This document shows positions 29,630-40,967 of a stretch of DNA of 64,000 bases, piece by piece. A program made the translations under genes and the position numbers. Each line of letters starts with the position of its first letter. Within the stretch, counting starts at the first letter, position 1. This DNA is from Halictus rubicundus. Lineage: Eukaryota > Arthropoda > Insecta > Hymenoptera > Halictidae. The stretch is taken from contig NW_027488701.1 of NCBI RefSeq assembly GCF_050948215.1, positions 124,001 to 188,000 on the forward strand, given 5' to 3'. The notes beneath the pieces were generated by a model that worked only from the letters and a program-made list of their open reading frames with translations, was not told the DNA's origin and made no database searches.

Positions 29630-31070
29630 ATAAGGTGACAAAACTGCCTCGGTTCCTCTGAAGCTAGAGAGGAATCTCCAGCAGTCAAGTACGAAGGACC
29701 GGACCGCCCTGTGGCAGGACTTTTCCGAAAAGATAGTTGCGAACGCTCTCACAGGGACGTCCGAGAAATTAAGAGACAAATAATAGCGCATTTCGTGCGT
29801 CGTGTCTAATCGCGCGATGAAAAGTTTCAGAACCGTAACCCGGGCCCAAGGGGCCTGGATGCATTTTCTTCAATCAATATCCTCTGCTGTCGTGACTTGG
29901 GGACACTCACTTCGCCTGAACTATTGGAAATCTCCCCGGGGAGGAACGAAAAGGATCCCGAGCACGGGCCAAGCAAGCCGGAGGCGCCGACGAGGGACCA
30001 AGGGGACCCAGAAGACAACCGATTCGAAGTCCCGCCGACGCCTCGCCCCGCAACTCCGATGGACCCCTGCGGAAGCGGCTCGAGGAGACCTGGAATGTCA
30101 TTGGACATTCCCGGTCGCAGAAACGCGATCGTTAGGGAAATCGGGAGATGAGTAGGTCAGGGGCCCTCCCGTCGGGTTGCGTTTCTGCGTAGCGATCATA
30201 GGGCACGCGACAGCGATTGGCGGAAGAAACGATTAGGAAAGTGGGGGACGCCTCGCATCCGCGTTCTCGAGCCCACCGAAACTTCGCGTCACTGTTGCAT
30301 TGGCCGTAGAGCAAACAAGTCGTTATCCGAAACTTTGTAACCACGATCCAATTATGAAAATACGTTATATTGTTGAACAATTAAGAACATCCTTGTTACT
30401 GCGTAACAACAGCGAACCGTTAAATTGTCAAACGAAGAAAAAATAAAATATCGTATAGCCTGCCTTGCCGTGCAGCATACCGGTCAGGGATGCCTTTGGG
30501 TAGCGTGGCACAAACTCCGTATTTAAAATTAATCAGGGGTGCAATAGAATTACCAGTAAAACGCCGTAAAAACCGTAATTTGTACAACCTTCTAATCTGC
30601 GTCTGCCGACAAAACGGTTGGGCATTTATGAACACGCGATAAACTTCGGAACGTCTAAATTGTTTTATTGCCGTAATCGTCAACTACCTGCGCTGACGAA
30701 CCGGGAAATTCCCAGCGTTAGTCCACCCCCACAAGAAGCGTCTTCTGACAAAAATATTCCGCCAATTAAATTTCGAGAAATCAATCCCCCGCCAACGCTC
30801 GGTTCGCATGCAGACCAGGAAAGATGAGACTCTCGAAAACCCGGCAAAGCAACAACATCTAACATCTAACTCGCCGTCCGATACATTGTAACTTAGTTCT
30901 CACTCGCCGTAGTCACCGTACAAGTTTTGGTTAGTAGTCCAATCCCATGTTTCGCGACGCGAATTAAATTCTCATTTTGAGTCTCTTTGAAGTCGTTCCA
31001 AAACGACAAGCCGTTTAATTAATAACGATCTAACGAACAAGATGGCGGCGGAAAGCGAATAAAAGACTGC
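29630..31070. other. Intergenic sequence with a GC-rich block
   Basis: 29640-30160 is GC-rich and open in several frames without recognisable motifs; it may be a degenerate LINE 5' part, but I cannot show that. The remainder is plain. No RNA gene or TE terminus recognised. Confidence 0.45.
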
Positions 31071-31079
31071 TCTCGCATG

Positions 31080-31440
31080 TGTGAGTCACGAGATTCTTAT
31101 AATGAGATAGTTGGCTAGAAGAGAAGAGAACAAAAAGAAGCAACCGGTAATTGCGAAATTCGGAATGTGTCACCTGTGACCCAGAATTCATAATCAAGAC
31201 AGGTGAACGTCTTGACTTCGTTTCAAGTAAATAGTGGAAACAATTCATTCTACACGAAAATTGTCGAGAAAAACATTTTTTAATGGTCAATTCAACCTCT
31301 TAAAAATTCCCACATATCGATTTGTTTAAAAAGTACGTATAGTAACACTAAAACTAGAGGCCGCGTCAAAATAACGGATTCAGTATTATTTAATCTACGA
31401 GTGGCGAGATAGTGTGCAAACGCATTCACGGAAGATCATT
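31080..31440 (+). repeat. Dispersed repeat, third copy of the Z+W segment
   Basis: 31180-31290 matches 37240-37600 (AAGTAAATAGTGGAAA and CGAAAATTGTCGAGAA blocks). 31310-31440 matches 38990-39130 and, inverted, 48940-49085. Here the two parts are adjacent, as they are in the 49-kb copy. That shows the 37.6-38.96 kb stretch was added between them later. Confidence 0.75.
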
Positions 31441-32329
31441 CAAGAAATATATTTCAATACATTTCTGGTACGTTCACCGAAACAAAATACTTGAAGGTAT
31501 ACTAGCTACTCATCCCACGCCTGGTATTGAATAATGATACAAAACAAAACAATTGAGCTGCACAAGACCCTGCTGTTAAAACACGGAATTTATTTATCCT
31601 ACTCAGCACCTACATGGTGTAGACGGAAATAAAACGATTTTCTCTCTGTAGACATTTTCCAGCAAGAAATCAAAATTTCATTGCATTCTCTTGAAAGCCT
31701 CTCGAAAGCCATGCCCGTCCAGTCTCGTTTTCTCCGTCAAAATAAAATGCAATAATATCGACAATAAAAGCTAACGTTTCAGGCGATGCACTTTAAAATT
31801 TCGCAGGTGATGACCGAAGCCGCCCCGATCAATCGTCTTATATAAAAAAATATTATGTCACTAGCATGTGACCGATGTGTTACTCAAAGTGTTAACGAGA
31901 AATAAAATCATAATATATTAGCAAATTCGAAAAAGGGAAAAGGGAAGAGGAACAGAGATAAAATGGTGTTCGAACACGTGTTAATAGAACAGTCGAAAGT
32001 TTCATTAGCCAACAAAATGAAATACGTCACAGCGCAGTGCGTGCATCCAAGTGGAAAATGTCCTTTCATTAGCGTGCACTGTGCATGAATTATATATGCA
32101 CCCTGTACGCACTATACAGTGAATTCTCGTCATAAGCCAGTTGCGCGATTGTGGCGACTGACTATTATACGAAATCGGAGGTTCTCGCCGAGCGTCGCAT
32201 TTGAAATACACAGGGCACGCTGGACCCCTAAGAGTCATATCCGTCTACCAGTCATAAAAAAACCTATGACCACTAAGCGCTAGAGACAAGAAGACTGCGA
32301 AAATATCCTTCTCCTTTCATACAAATATT
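31441..32329. other. AT-rich intergenic sequence with a dispersed inverted repeat
   Basis: 32119-32275 is the reverse complement of 36715-36880 (shared block around CAGGGCACGCTGGA and GACTCTTAG). Part of it also resembles 63938-64000. No gene is recognised. Confidence 0.6.
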
Positions 32330-32820
32330 TGTGGAATTTTTCTGACTAAAATGATACCAAATATGATATAATTTCAATGATATTTACTTGTGTAATGAAC
32401 GATGAAAGTTACTTCCCATTACAATTATGTTAACGGAAAATTAGTGTAAAATGATCCGAATTGTATCGCGTTTTGTATCATTTTAGTAAACAAAATTTAG
32501 CAAATATATTAGTGAAAGTCTCGTAAATAAATAATTAATAATAAAAAGTTTAAATTTTCATTTAAAGGCCTGAGCTCACGTCAGTCTTTCATTTTTCCCG
32601 AACGCTTCGACTCTCCGCGTCTCTCTTTCTTTCCCATACGTTGCCCTTGTTTTCTACGCGAAACTTTAATCGTTCATTACACACGTAAACATCATCGGAA
32701 ATATATCATATTTGGTTTCATTTTAATCAGAAAAATGTGACGAATACGTTGATAAAAGTTTCGTAAAAAATAATGAAAAATAAAGAAGTTTTGTTATTGG
32801 ATTAGTAGTGGTATCCTGGT
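32330..32820 (+). repeat. Hairpin-forming dispersed repeat, copy 1
   Basis: Direct match to 36060-36580. Each copy contains an internal inverted repeat about 300 bp apart (ATGATATAAT-rich arm at about 32362-32412 and its complement at about 32665-32712). Each ends with AATAAAGAAGTTTTGT and ATTGGATTAGTAGTGG. A tail-only copy lies at 34735-34790. Downstream of copy 1 is a CGG-rich run (32838-32856). Confidence 0.75.
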
Positions 32821-32999
32821 TTTACACCGATATACGACGGCGGCGGCGGCGACGGCGGTGGCTCTCCAGCTTCGGCCCCTCACGGGATATACCCCGGGGT
32901 AGTGGGGATAATGCGATGTCGGCTAAATAAAATGCTCGACGATGTGTGAATGTATGTACACCCCCGATTCACTGTACTGATGAACGGATTATCATAAGC

Positions 33000-33550
33000 T
33001 CACCGATGCAGGGCAGACAACGTGCACCCTCGAACGAAATGAAGTTTATTTTTCCATTCTATTACGTTTTTTACATTTTCATTACAGTGTGAAATGCATT
33101 CTATATTAAAGAACAAACGATAAAAAAAGTTTGTGTGCCTTTGAAAGGCAAAGTTTCTGTTGCAACCATGCTGTACTTTATCGAAAATGCTCATCGAGTT
33201 AGGGATTGATAGAATAGTCTGCAAACAACGCACCAACCGGGAAAGCAGAAAAGCAATAAGCATATAATCGGTTGTACGTGACTAATGAGAAATTTCATTA
33301 CCCGAGTAACCGTGCAACAGTACTTTGATGATCAGGGAAATCATGGTAATATCAGCTGGTATGGTATTTACGCATGGTATGGTACGCAGGTATTTACAAT
33401 CGGATATTTACCGTTGAATAACATTTCCTGGGAAAACAGATGTGTGTGAAACGGCCGACGCAGAGATTATTACATGAAACTGCAGCGTTGTCGAATGCAA
33501 TGTATCCAGTTTAATCATTCCTTTTCGCTTAATTGTCGTTCATTGCTTAA
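33000..33550 (-). repeat. Left arm of the inverted duplication, outer part
   Basis: Reverse complement matches 57130-57660 with moderate divergence, for example the GAATGGAA-AATAAACTTC block and CAATGAAATTTCTC. The match stops at the mariner-derived insertion at 33574. Confidence 0.8.
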
Positions 33551-33573
33551 CAGGAATTGAACCGTAAAATATA

Positions 33574-34222
33574 CAGGGTAAATCGCGAATCGTGATCAGT
33601 AGAGATTATTCTGTTATTAGCAGTACGATCGAAAATATTTTTATCAGCTTTTGCATGGTTTCAAGAGAGTTTTAACGTGATTATAAAAAATGATTTGTCA
33701 ACTCTCTTTCTTAATGTTTTTTTCAAGGTCACCTTGAATTTACTGTAAATAAACATATAATTTCTTTACGCCTATCTGTTAGAGGATTTCAAGACGAATT
33801 CGGTAAATATCGGCACATATCTTTTTTTCGTCTGGGTCGAGAAAAAATTAAAAAACTTTGTATTACAAGGAGTATCATATGCTACGCCGTTGTACGCGTT
33901 CGAATGTTTTTTGACAAATCAAAATTTACCATCCTTAATTATAGCGATGTTCAAAATGGTGTCCACGAGCTGCAATGCACTCGCGTACACGGTGAATAAA
34001 AGATTATTTAGCATTTTTTATGGCCTCTGCACTGATAGCTGATTGTGAGTATAAATCCACAATCCTTCGTCTCATATCTTCCGGTATTGTTGGAGCATCT
34101 GCATAAACTTCTTCTTTTAATGTACCCCATAAAAAGTAATCTTATGGGATAAGATCGGGCGAACGAGCTGGCCAATTAATCATACAGTAATCTTTACTGA
34201 TCACGATTCGTGATTCACCCTG
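33574..34222 (-). mobile_element. DD41D Tc1/mariner deletion derivative 3
   Basis: 649 bp between TA dinucleotides (33572-33573, 34223-34224). Ends read CAGGGTAAATCGCGAATCGT and CAGGGTGAATCACGAATCGT. A decayed transposase C-terminus lies on the minus strand. It interrupts the left arm of the inverted duplication: homology to the 57-kb arm resumes at about 34325. Confidence 0.88.
33950..34175 (-). pseudogene. DD41D transposase C-terminal remnant
   Basis: The reading NWPARSPDLIP, then DYFLWGTLKEEVYADAPTI and EDMRRRIVD, with stops in between, is homologous to the two larger copies at 26.3 and 28.2 kb. It ends near RGHHFEH. Only the region around the third catalytic Asp is left. Confidence 0.75.
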
Positions 34223-34324
34223 TATAATTTTCCCACCTTTAAATTCCCAGAGTGGCTCACAGAAATTTTCGAGTATTTTTAAAAAGATGATGGCGAGATC
34301 TGAATTAGGCATCGCTCCGAGTTA

Positions 34325-34440
34325 GTCAACGCGCAATCGATTTCCTTAAAATCAGTCGATTTTTACAGAAAAAGTAAGTGGATACTCGATCGATCGATGT
34401 CAATTATTAACTATTTGCTATTCCTTGTATGGAACGCTTA
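34325..34440 (-). repeat. Left arm, continuation after the mariner derivative
   Basis: Reverse complement of 56965-57065 (ACATCGATCGAT, TTTTTCTGTAAAAATC and TTTTAAGGAAAT blocks). Confidence 0.75.
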
Positions 34441-34734
34441 ATACTGTGATATACCGTTTAGATTTTCACACCATGCCAAGAAATTTTAATTCGCTGTATC
34501 TCATTCTTCACAGCATTGTTAGAACATTTCCTACCGAAGAAGAATTCGAAGTTTCTGCTTACTTAATGGTCTAACGTGAACTCTACTAAATTTGCTGAAC
34601 CCAGAGCCTCCAAAAGACTGCTATTATTAACAAATTGTGTCTCCCTTTACCTACAGAAATTTTTAATAATGAACATAGGAACAACAAGACTGGAGTATTT
34701 GATTTGTAGTTTAAAGTCCCATAAAAAAATAATG

Positions 34735-34900
34735 AAAAATAAAGAAGTTTTGTTATTGGATTAGTAGTGGTTTCCTTGTCTCCCACCGATATACCCGATC
34801 CGGGTCATGTTCACACTTCTCGGAGGCAGCGGCTCTCGAACTTCATGACCCCTGACGAAGTATACCCCGTGGTAGTAGGGATATTTCGACGTCGGTTAAC
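34735..34900 (+). repeat. Tail-only copy of the hairpin-forming repeat
   Basis: AATAAAGAAGTTTTGTTATT and ATTGGATTAGTAGTGG match 32781 and 36542; CACCGATATAC and a CCCC-GTAGTAGGGATA block follow, as in copy 1. Confidence 0.7.
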
Positions 34901-34969
34901 TTAGAAGTCTAGGCGTCCCGATTTCGTTGTATCTTTCGAAATTGACTTCTCGAAAATAAACCGCGTACA

Positions 34970-35980
34970 CTCTATCTTGGATTGCTACGCGAAATTGCCT
35001 GCGTGCAGAACGACGCATCGTCGCCATTATTTCGTTAAATTCTGCGTTGGCTCCAGAATACGAAACGTTCTCCTCGTGCGAAGAAGTAATGTCGCAGAAG
35101 AAGACGTCGTAGAGGGTGAGGGAGAGAGAGAGAGAGAGACTCCCTCTCCGCGAGAAGGCAAGTCGCTGGGGGACGTCACTTCTGTGCTCGTCGGCCCCCA
35201 CTGCGGGGCGGACGCAGAAATCGTGGCGGTGGGCGCAGCTAACCCCCACCGCCGACATTAGGTGTGGGTGCGCAATGTACTGCCGCATCTCAGGGGTGGT
35301 TATCACCACATTTAAAAAAAAAGAAAGGAATACGATACGTTCTGCTACCGTAGGCACAGAAACGGAAGCGTTTAGTTCAAGTTGTCCAACGCATAAATAA
35401 ATTCAATCTTGTAATTTTTACAAGGCAACATACATCAGTCACTTTTTGTTCTTAATCCTACAATTATTGAAATTATAATCTTATTTCCAATTTCACCTAT
35501 TGATGTTTATTATAAATTTATAAAGTCCACCGTCTACTAATTCTTTATCTTGAATCTAGAACGTTTCTCTTGTTAATTACTTCACATAAAGTACTGTTGC
35601 TCCATGGAACATATTGCCATAGATTGACCTAATAAGAACCTGATCTAACAGAATCGATACCTTCCTTTTCTAAATGGACATGGCCGATATCGTTCGCGAG
35701 CAATCTGAAAGGCAGCCAAACGTGTTTCCTAGCACGATCTTGCACAAATATAGAGTAATACAGTGATACGGGTGGATTAATATCAATCAAACTGGATCTC
35801 GAGGCCATTCGGATCATGCTCAAAGCGAGATCCCGTGGGCCAACAGATTCTTCAAAGCGGCTTCCGGTTTGAGCATGAAACAAGAAGAAAGACGAATGGT
35901 TGGCTGAAATCGAATGAATGTCCTCTACTTTGTCAGTAGAAGGGGGAAACGTTGAACGAGATATCGGAGACGACACCGGA
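34970..35980 (-). repeat. Left arm segment X of the inverted duplication
   Basis: Reverse complement of 54880-55700. Shared landmarks are ACGTTCTCCTCGTGCGA, ATGTCGCAGAAGAAG, GGGTGGTTATCACCAC-like, the TTATAAATTTATAAAG-like region and TTTCTTCTTGTTTCATGCTC. It contains a GA microsatellite (35119-35138) expanded in this copy only. Frames through it are not conserved between copies, so it is not coding. Confidence 0.8.
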
Positions 35981-36059
35981 GCTTGTTAGAATACGTGAAA
36001 TCTCAGTCGCGTGTCATGTATCGTTAAGTACTTGTTGTGCCGAACAGTTACAAAACTTT

Positions 36060-36580
36060 TTTATTTTTCGTTATTTTTTTTATGAAACTTTTACCAACAT
36101 ATTCGTGGCATTTTTAAAATGGAACCAAATATGATATAATTCCGATGATATTTACGTGTGTAATGAACGATGGAAGTCTTACCATTACAATTACATTAAC
36201 GGCAAATTAGTGTAAATGTGATCTGAATTATATCGCGTTTAGTATCATTTTAATTAGAATAATGCCACAAATATATTGGTGAAAGTCTCATAAAAAAATT
36301 ATTAATAATAAAGAAGTTTTCATTTAAAGCCCTGCGCTCACGCGGGCTTTGATCTGTGCCGGCGACCGCAACTCCCCGCGGCACTTTCTTTCCCATAGGC
36401 TGTCCTTCTCTGCGTTCGCAACTTTTATCGTTCGTTACACAAGTAAATATCATCGGAATTATATCATATTTTTTTTTTAATTTTAATCAGAAATATGCAA
36501 CGAATATGTTAGTAAAAGTTTCATAAAAAAATAACGAAAAATAAAGAAGTTTTGTCATTGGATTAGTAGTGGTTTTCTGG
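36060..36580 (+). repeat. Hairpin-forming dispersed repeat, copy 2
   Basis: Direct match to 32330-32820. Internal inverted arms lie at about 36128-36180 and 36420-36470 (ATCATCGGAATTATATCAT and its complement). The loop differs between copies, while the arms and the AATAAAGAAGTTTT tail are kept. Confidence 0.75.
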
Positions 36581-36959
36581 TCTCGCACCGATATAGCCTA
36601 CAACGTTGTGACACACTCCTCGACAGCGAAGGCTCTCAAGCTTCGCTGTCCGTTTCTCCGTGCAACATTGTATCCGAGAAGGATATTTTCTCAGTTTTCT
36701 TATCACTACCGCTTAGTGTGCATAGGTTTCTTATGACTTGTAGACGGATATGACTCTTAGGCTTCCAGCGTGCCCTGTGTAGTTCAAATGTGACGCTCGA
36801 CGAGAACCTCCGATTTCGTATTCGTGTCAATAAAAAGAACGGCGGGACTGACATACAACGAGAATTCACTGTATATCGCGTTTGTTGTCATTTCGCTGGA
36901 TCGGTCTTCGAGCGTGTTTACCACTTGACCGGTTCCAAGGGGGATACCCCAGTAGTGGG

Positions 36960-37602
36960 GAAAAAAATGTTGACAGTTATGGTACTGACCTTTGCGACAG
37001 TTATGGAGATAATAATCTGCATTGTAACAGTGAAGTCGGGTCCATAAGTATTCAAAGGATATAGCCGGATAAGATGGTCAAGAATGCCCTTGGATCAAAT
37101 TGAAAGGCTAATGGGCTACCGATAGGGTGTCAAGAAATAGTGCATTCGTATAAGAAATCCCGAGAATTTCGAAGAAACGGGAAAGGACACGGCGAATAAT
37201 TTCAATCAGCCTGCAGCAAACAGGTCACGACAAATGTGAAATTGGGAATGCGTCGCCTGTGACCTCGAAATCGTGATCCAGACGGATCGATACGCAATTT
37301 GAACCCCCTACAAATACTTTTGCCCCCCGAAATTGGAATCTGCGCTCCTATGTGCGACTTCATTTCAAGTAAATAGTGGAGACGGGTCGTCCCTCAGAAA
37401 TATTGTAAAATATACGTCCTGTTTTTTCAATGAACAATTTAGCTACCAAAAAAAGTTTTCCAAAATAAACTGACCACTATTTCTTAAACTTCTGAAATTA
37501 TGATCTGTGGTCGCGTAAAGAACATTGCTCTAAGTAAATAGTGGAAATAATTCATTCTATACGAAAATTGTCGAGAAGAACATTTTTTAATGATCAATTT
37601 GT
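36960..37602 (+). repeat. Left arm segment Z of the inverted duplication
   Basis: Reverse complement of 49090-49768; shared blocks include TATAGCCGGATAAGATGG, GGACACGGCGAATAATTTC, AAGTAAATAGTGGA and CAAAATAAACTGACCAC. Divergence is perhaps 15-20 percent by eye. Confidence 0.8.
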
Positions 37603-38961
37603 AGCGGCCATCGGGAGTGAAGCGGTTAATTGATCATTTGCGATGTGATTCCTCTTCGACGGACAATCGAGAACTTCATTTGGAGATTAATCGAAGCGGT
37701 GGAACAGGACGGTGCACGTTATCCGATCTAGATTTTTATTTCTTAAATCGAGTTTCTTAAAAATTCAGATCCACCTTGCAATCAGCAAATTGACCTAAAA
37801 AGTACACCTTTTTGCTAGCTTTTGCTTTATTCAATTCATCTTTTTCGGAGAAAAGAAGATTTTTCTTCCATTAACTTTAATCTTCGACTGTGATAAGCTC
37901 TGCTTGTCGGAGGCATGTAATCCCGGTTAAATATAAAATTCAACGAAGCATTTAGTTCATATGACCGCGAACTAAGTAGTCCAGAATATGCGGCTAATAC
38001 TTTTTGCTGGCAGAACTGCAATGTTTGTAATCGCAAGACACGGTACATTGAATTTGTCACGCAGTCGCGCAGTTCATCTCCTGATGTTGTCCATTACTGT
38101 ATTAGTCGTCATTTAAATAACCCTGAGCTGCCACTCTGGGCGCACATATTACAATATTCATATATGTACAGAGTTATGCAATGTATAAAAAATAATTGAG
38201 AACAGAACAGAGTTCCAAAATCAGTGTCAGCTCACGAGAGATCACGGCATTTCTGTCCCGAAATTTTGATTCGTTTGTGCAGCGACTAAAGCCGAGATCC
38301 TGCAAGTTGGGTCGGGAAATCCTGGCCGTCTCTGGCCGCCTGTTGGTCGCGCAGCGTTAACTTTGTAGCGGCCATCGGCACGTACAATAAAACAGTTGAC
38401 GTGCAAATAGTCGGGTCGGTTTGATGAGGCGAGCGACAGCGAAGCTATTTTTGATAAAGCAGTTTCCAACGCGTGCAATTACAATGTTTTAGACAATGCG
38501 TGTCTCGTCCTTCGGAATCTTTCGTTTCCGGCCTCAATAGCAAATGTTGGTATCATAAACACCCGAGTTTCTGAAGGGTCGCTCCGACCGAGGTCCGAGA
38601 GCCCACAGCTGGCCGCGGTATGTGCCTCACGGGCCCGAAGAAAAACCCGCTATTATCACAAAACCTCCACGGTCACGCTTAGCATTCCCGAAAAAGTGCG
38701 CCTCGAGCGCAAGGAACAAGAGGGGTAATCAGGCCCAAGGAAGATACCTGATTGGTCAGCGATTCTTTTGGATGTCCTTTTTGGACAGCAAATTTTTCCA
38801 CACAGGACACGCCCTGCAGAGTTTTCCCCAGAACGATTGCGGAAAACGCAGGGTCAGAAACTCCTGAGACGCACCGAGATACAGGTCTCCATTGGTAAAA
38901 TAAAGTACCTCGAATCCGATAACTTGTCTCGAATCATCTAAAGAGCACGCGAACCACAAGT
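37603..38961 (+). repeat. Inserted segment V, second copy at 57.9-59.6 kb
   Basis: It splits the Z+W unit that is contiguous at 31 kb and 49 kb. Its first 450 bp match 57880-58248 and 59402-59570 in the same orientation (GGTGGAAC, GTGCACGTTATCCGATCTAG-like and TTTTTGCTGGCAGAACTGCAAT blocks). TTGTAGCGGCCATCGG occurs at 37603 and again at about 38365. No termini or gene are recognised. It may be an unknown non-autonomous element. Confidence 0.6.
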
Positions 38962-39135
38962 CCCTTCAAGTTTAACCCTTTGAGTGTTCCCAAATATTAA
39001 TATATAATATTTGTTTAAAAAGTGCGCGCATTAACACTAGAACTAGATGCCGTGTCAAAATGACGGATTTAAAGTTTTTTAATCTACGAGCGCTGACGAG
39101 ACTGTGAAAACGCATGCACGGAAGATCGTTTAATA
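38962..39135 (+). repeat. Left arm segment W
   Basis: Starts TTTAACCCTTTGAGTGTTCC and matches the reverse complement of 48940-49105. The CCCTTTGAGTG beside TTAA resembles a piggyBac-type terminus. Confidence 0.7.
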
Positions 39136-39299
39136 AATAACTTTTTCTATATAGATTGCGGCGCATAACTATAGCACCACTAACATTTTTTATATTTTCG
39201 ACCTGTAAGAAAATAATTCGGAAAAGCCAATAATATGGTATGACAGAGGAGTATAAATAATGGATTCTAGTTGATATTGATTGAAGTTGTATACATATA

Positions 39300-40965
39300 C
39301 AGTGACTCCCAAAAATATTCGGACACTAGCTATAACTAACTTTACGACTTGATAATTCCTTTGTTAATGAAGCAATCGTCCCGGGAATTGTTTCTAGCAA
39401 TAAAAGATCTATTAATGTTGAAAAACATAAATAATTTATTTGAAAAATGTACATAAATTCCATAATAAAAATTAGTAAAAGAAATAATGTACCATTTTTG
39501 GCTCACAAAAATATTCGGACAATATTAATTTTTCAATTTAGATAATGTAATTTAGCATTACAACATTTGTTTAATACTTCGTGGCATAACCATCTTGTTT
39601 AAGAACATGTCTTAACCTGTTTGGCATATTGTTTGTAATTTTTTTTAAATATTCAACAGTTATATTCGACCACTCAGTTGCAAGTCTTTGTTTTAATTCA
39701 GCTATCGATGTAATTGGGGTTTTTCGAATTTTTCTATCCAATTCATCCCATAAATTCTCGATAGGATTAAGGTCCGGTGATTGGGGCGGCGAATGAAGAA
39801 TTTTGGGACAGCGGTATAATACAAATTCTTGCACAATACGTGACTTGTGCTTGGGGTCGTTGTCTTGGTAAAACTTAGAAGTATTATTAAGCCCCATCTT
39901 TTCAGCACTTTGAATGAGATTATTTTTGAGTATATTTAAATAATGATTTTTGTCCATGATACCGTCAATAAACACTAGGTTACCGACTCCATATGACGAA
40001 ATGCAACCCCAGACCATTACGCTGTCTCCGCCGTGTTTCGCTGTACCTCTTGTATTTTCAAAATTAAACTCTTTATTCGCTTTCCGCCGCACCATAGTTC
40101 TTCCGTCGGAATTGTACAGATTGAATTTGCTTTCATCAGCAAATATGACATCCTTCCACCACGTCTCAGCCTTAGAAATTAGCTCTCTTGCAAAGGTTTT
40201 TCGTTTATTCCTATTCTTTTCGTTGATAAATGGTTTCTTTCTAGCTACTCTTCCATTGTAACCAGCTTGCCTCAGCACTCTCCGAACTGTTTCGGCTGAA
40301 ACATTTTTGGAGCTTTCGCCTAATAGTTCACTAACTAGTTTTGGAGCACTTAAGCGCGGATTTTTTTTCACTTTCCGAATAATTTTGCTTTTCTCCCTCG
40401 TACATAAGAGACTTGGTATTCCAGTTTGCGGAATAGAATCAATGCGATTCTCAATATAAAATCGTCGACAGATATCTGCAGCAGTACTCTTACTTATACG
40501 AAGCATTGCACTAATTTCGCGATAGGCCTTTCCTTTTTCTCGATGACAAATTACAAGCTGTCGCACATCGAAACTCGTATTCTTTCCTTTGCGACCCATT
40601 TTGAACGAATTCACATTTACTACTGACAGTAGTGAGGTGACATGGACATCTAATGGTCCACGAGATTCTGTTTATAAACAAACGTTTTCCCGATCTTCGA
40701 ATATCGCGTCCCCAGAAGGCGATTGCCAGAGAAATATAATACGTGTCCGAATATTTTTGTGAGCCACAAATGGTCCATTATTTCGTTTAATAATTTTTAT
40801 TATGAAACGTATGTATATTTTTCAAATAAATTATACATGTTTATCATCCTTAATAAATGTTTTATTGCTGAAAACAATTTCCAGGGCGATTGCTTTATCA
40901 ACAAACGAATTATTAAATCATAAAGTTAGTTGTACCTAGTGTCCGAATATTTATGGGAGTCACTG
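39300..40965 (-). mobile_element. Tc1-type transposon, complete
   Basis: 1666 bp flanked by TA. Inverted ends start CAGTGACTCCCAAAAATATTC (left) and CAGTGACTCCCATAAATATTC (right) and extend about 240 bp. An inner direct repeat of the end motif (CACAAAAATATTCGGAC at about 39508 and its complement at about 40743) is a typical transposase-binding arrangement. The enclosed gene is open from end to end. The element landed in an older Tc3-like relic. Confidence 0.93.
39571..40614 (-). CDS. Tc1-family transposase, intact, DD34E
   Basis: 347 codons from the first Met (342 from MGRKGKNTSF, the likelier start). Two N-terminal helix-turn-helix units (about residues 20-60, REISAMLRISKSTAADICR; and 85-125, LSAPKLVSELLG) form the paired-like DNA-binding domain. 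Core acidic residues are FADESKFN, FYQDNDPKHKSR and DLNPIENLWDELD. There are 34 residues between the second Asp and the Glu. It cuts and pastes at TA sites. The length is the usual one for Tc1/Tc3 transposases, there is no stop or frame break, and both inverted ends are present, so this copy may be active. Confidence 0.93.
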   Translation of the reverse strand: MNSFKMGRKGKNTSFDVRQLVICHREKGKAYREISAMLRISKSTAADICRRFYIENRIDSIPQTGIPSLLCTREKSKIIRKVKKNPRLSAPKLVSELLGESSKNVSAETVRRVLRQAGYNGRVARKKPFINEKNRNKRKTFARELISKAETWWKDVIFADESKFNLYNSDGRTMVRRKANKEFNFENTRGTAKHGGDSVMVWGCISSYGVGNLVFIDGIMDKNHYLNILKNNLIQSAEKMGLNNTSKFYQDNDPKHKSRIVQEFVLYRCPKILHSPPQSPDLNPIENLWDELDRKIRKTPITSIAELKQRLATEWSNITVEYLKKITNNMPNRLRHVLKQDGYATKY

Positions 40966-40967
40966 TA

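Noticed and set aside
33000..33263. An 87-codon minus-strand frame
   Set aside because: Lies in the outer arm of the inverted duplication; the matching right arm does not keep the frame.
35629..35976. A 115-codon minus-strand frame in segment X, considered as a conserved gene because a second copy exists
   Set aside because: The inverted copy at 54.9-55.1 kb has frame breaks and stops at different points, so the frame is not conserved.
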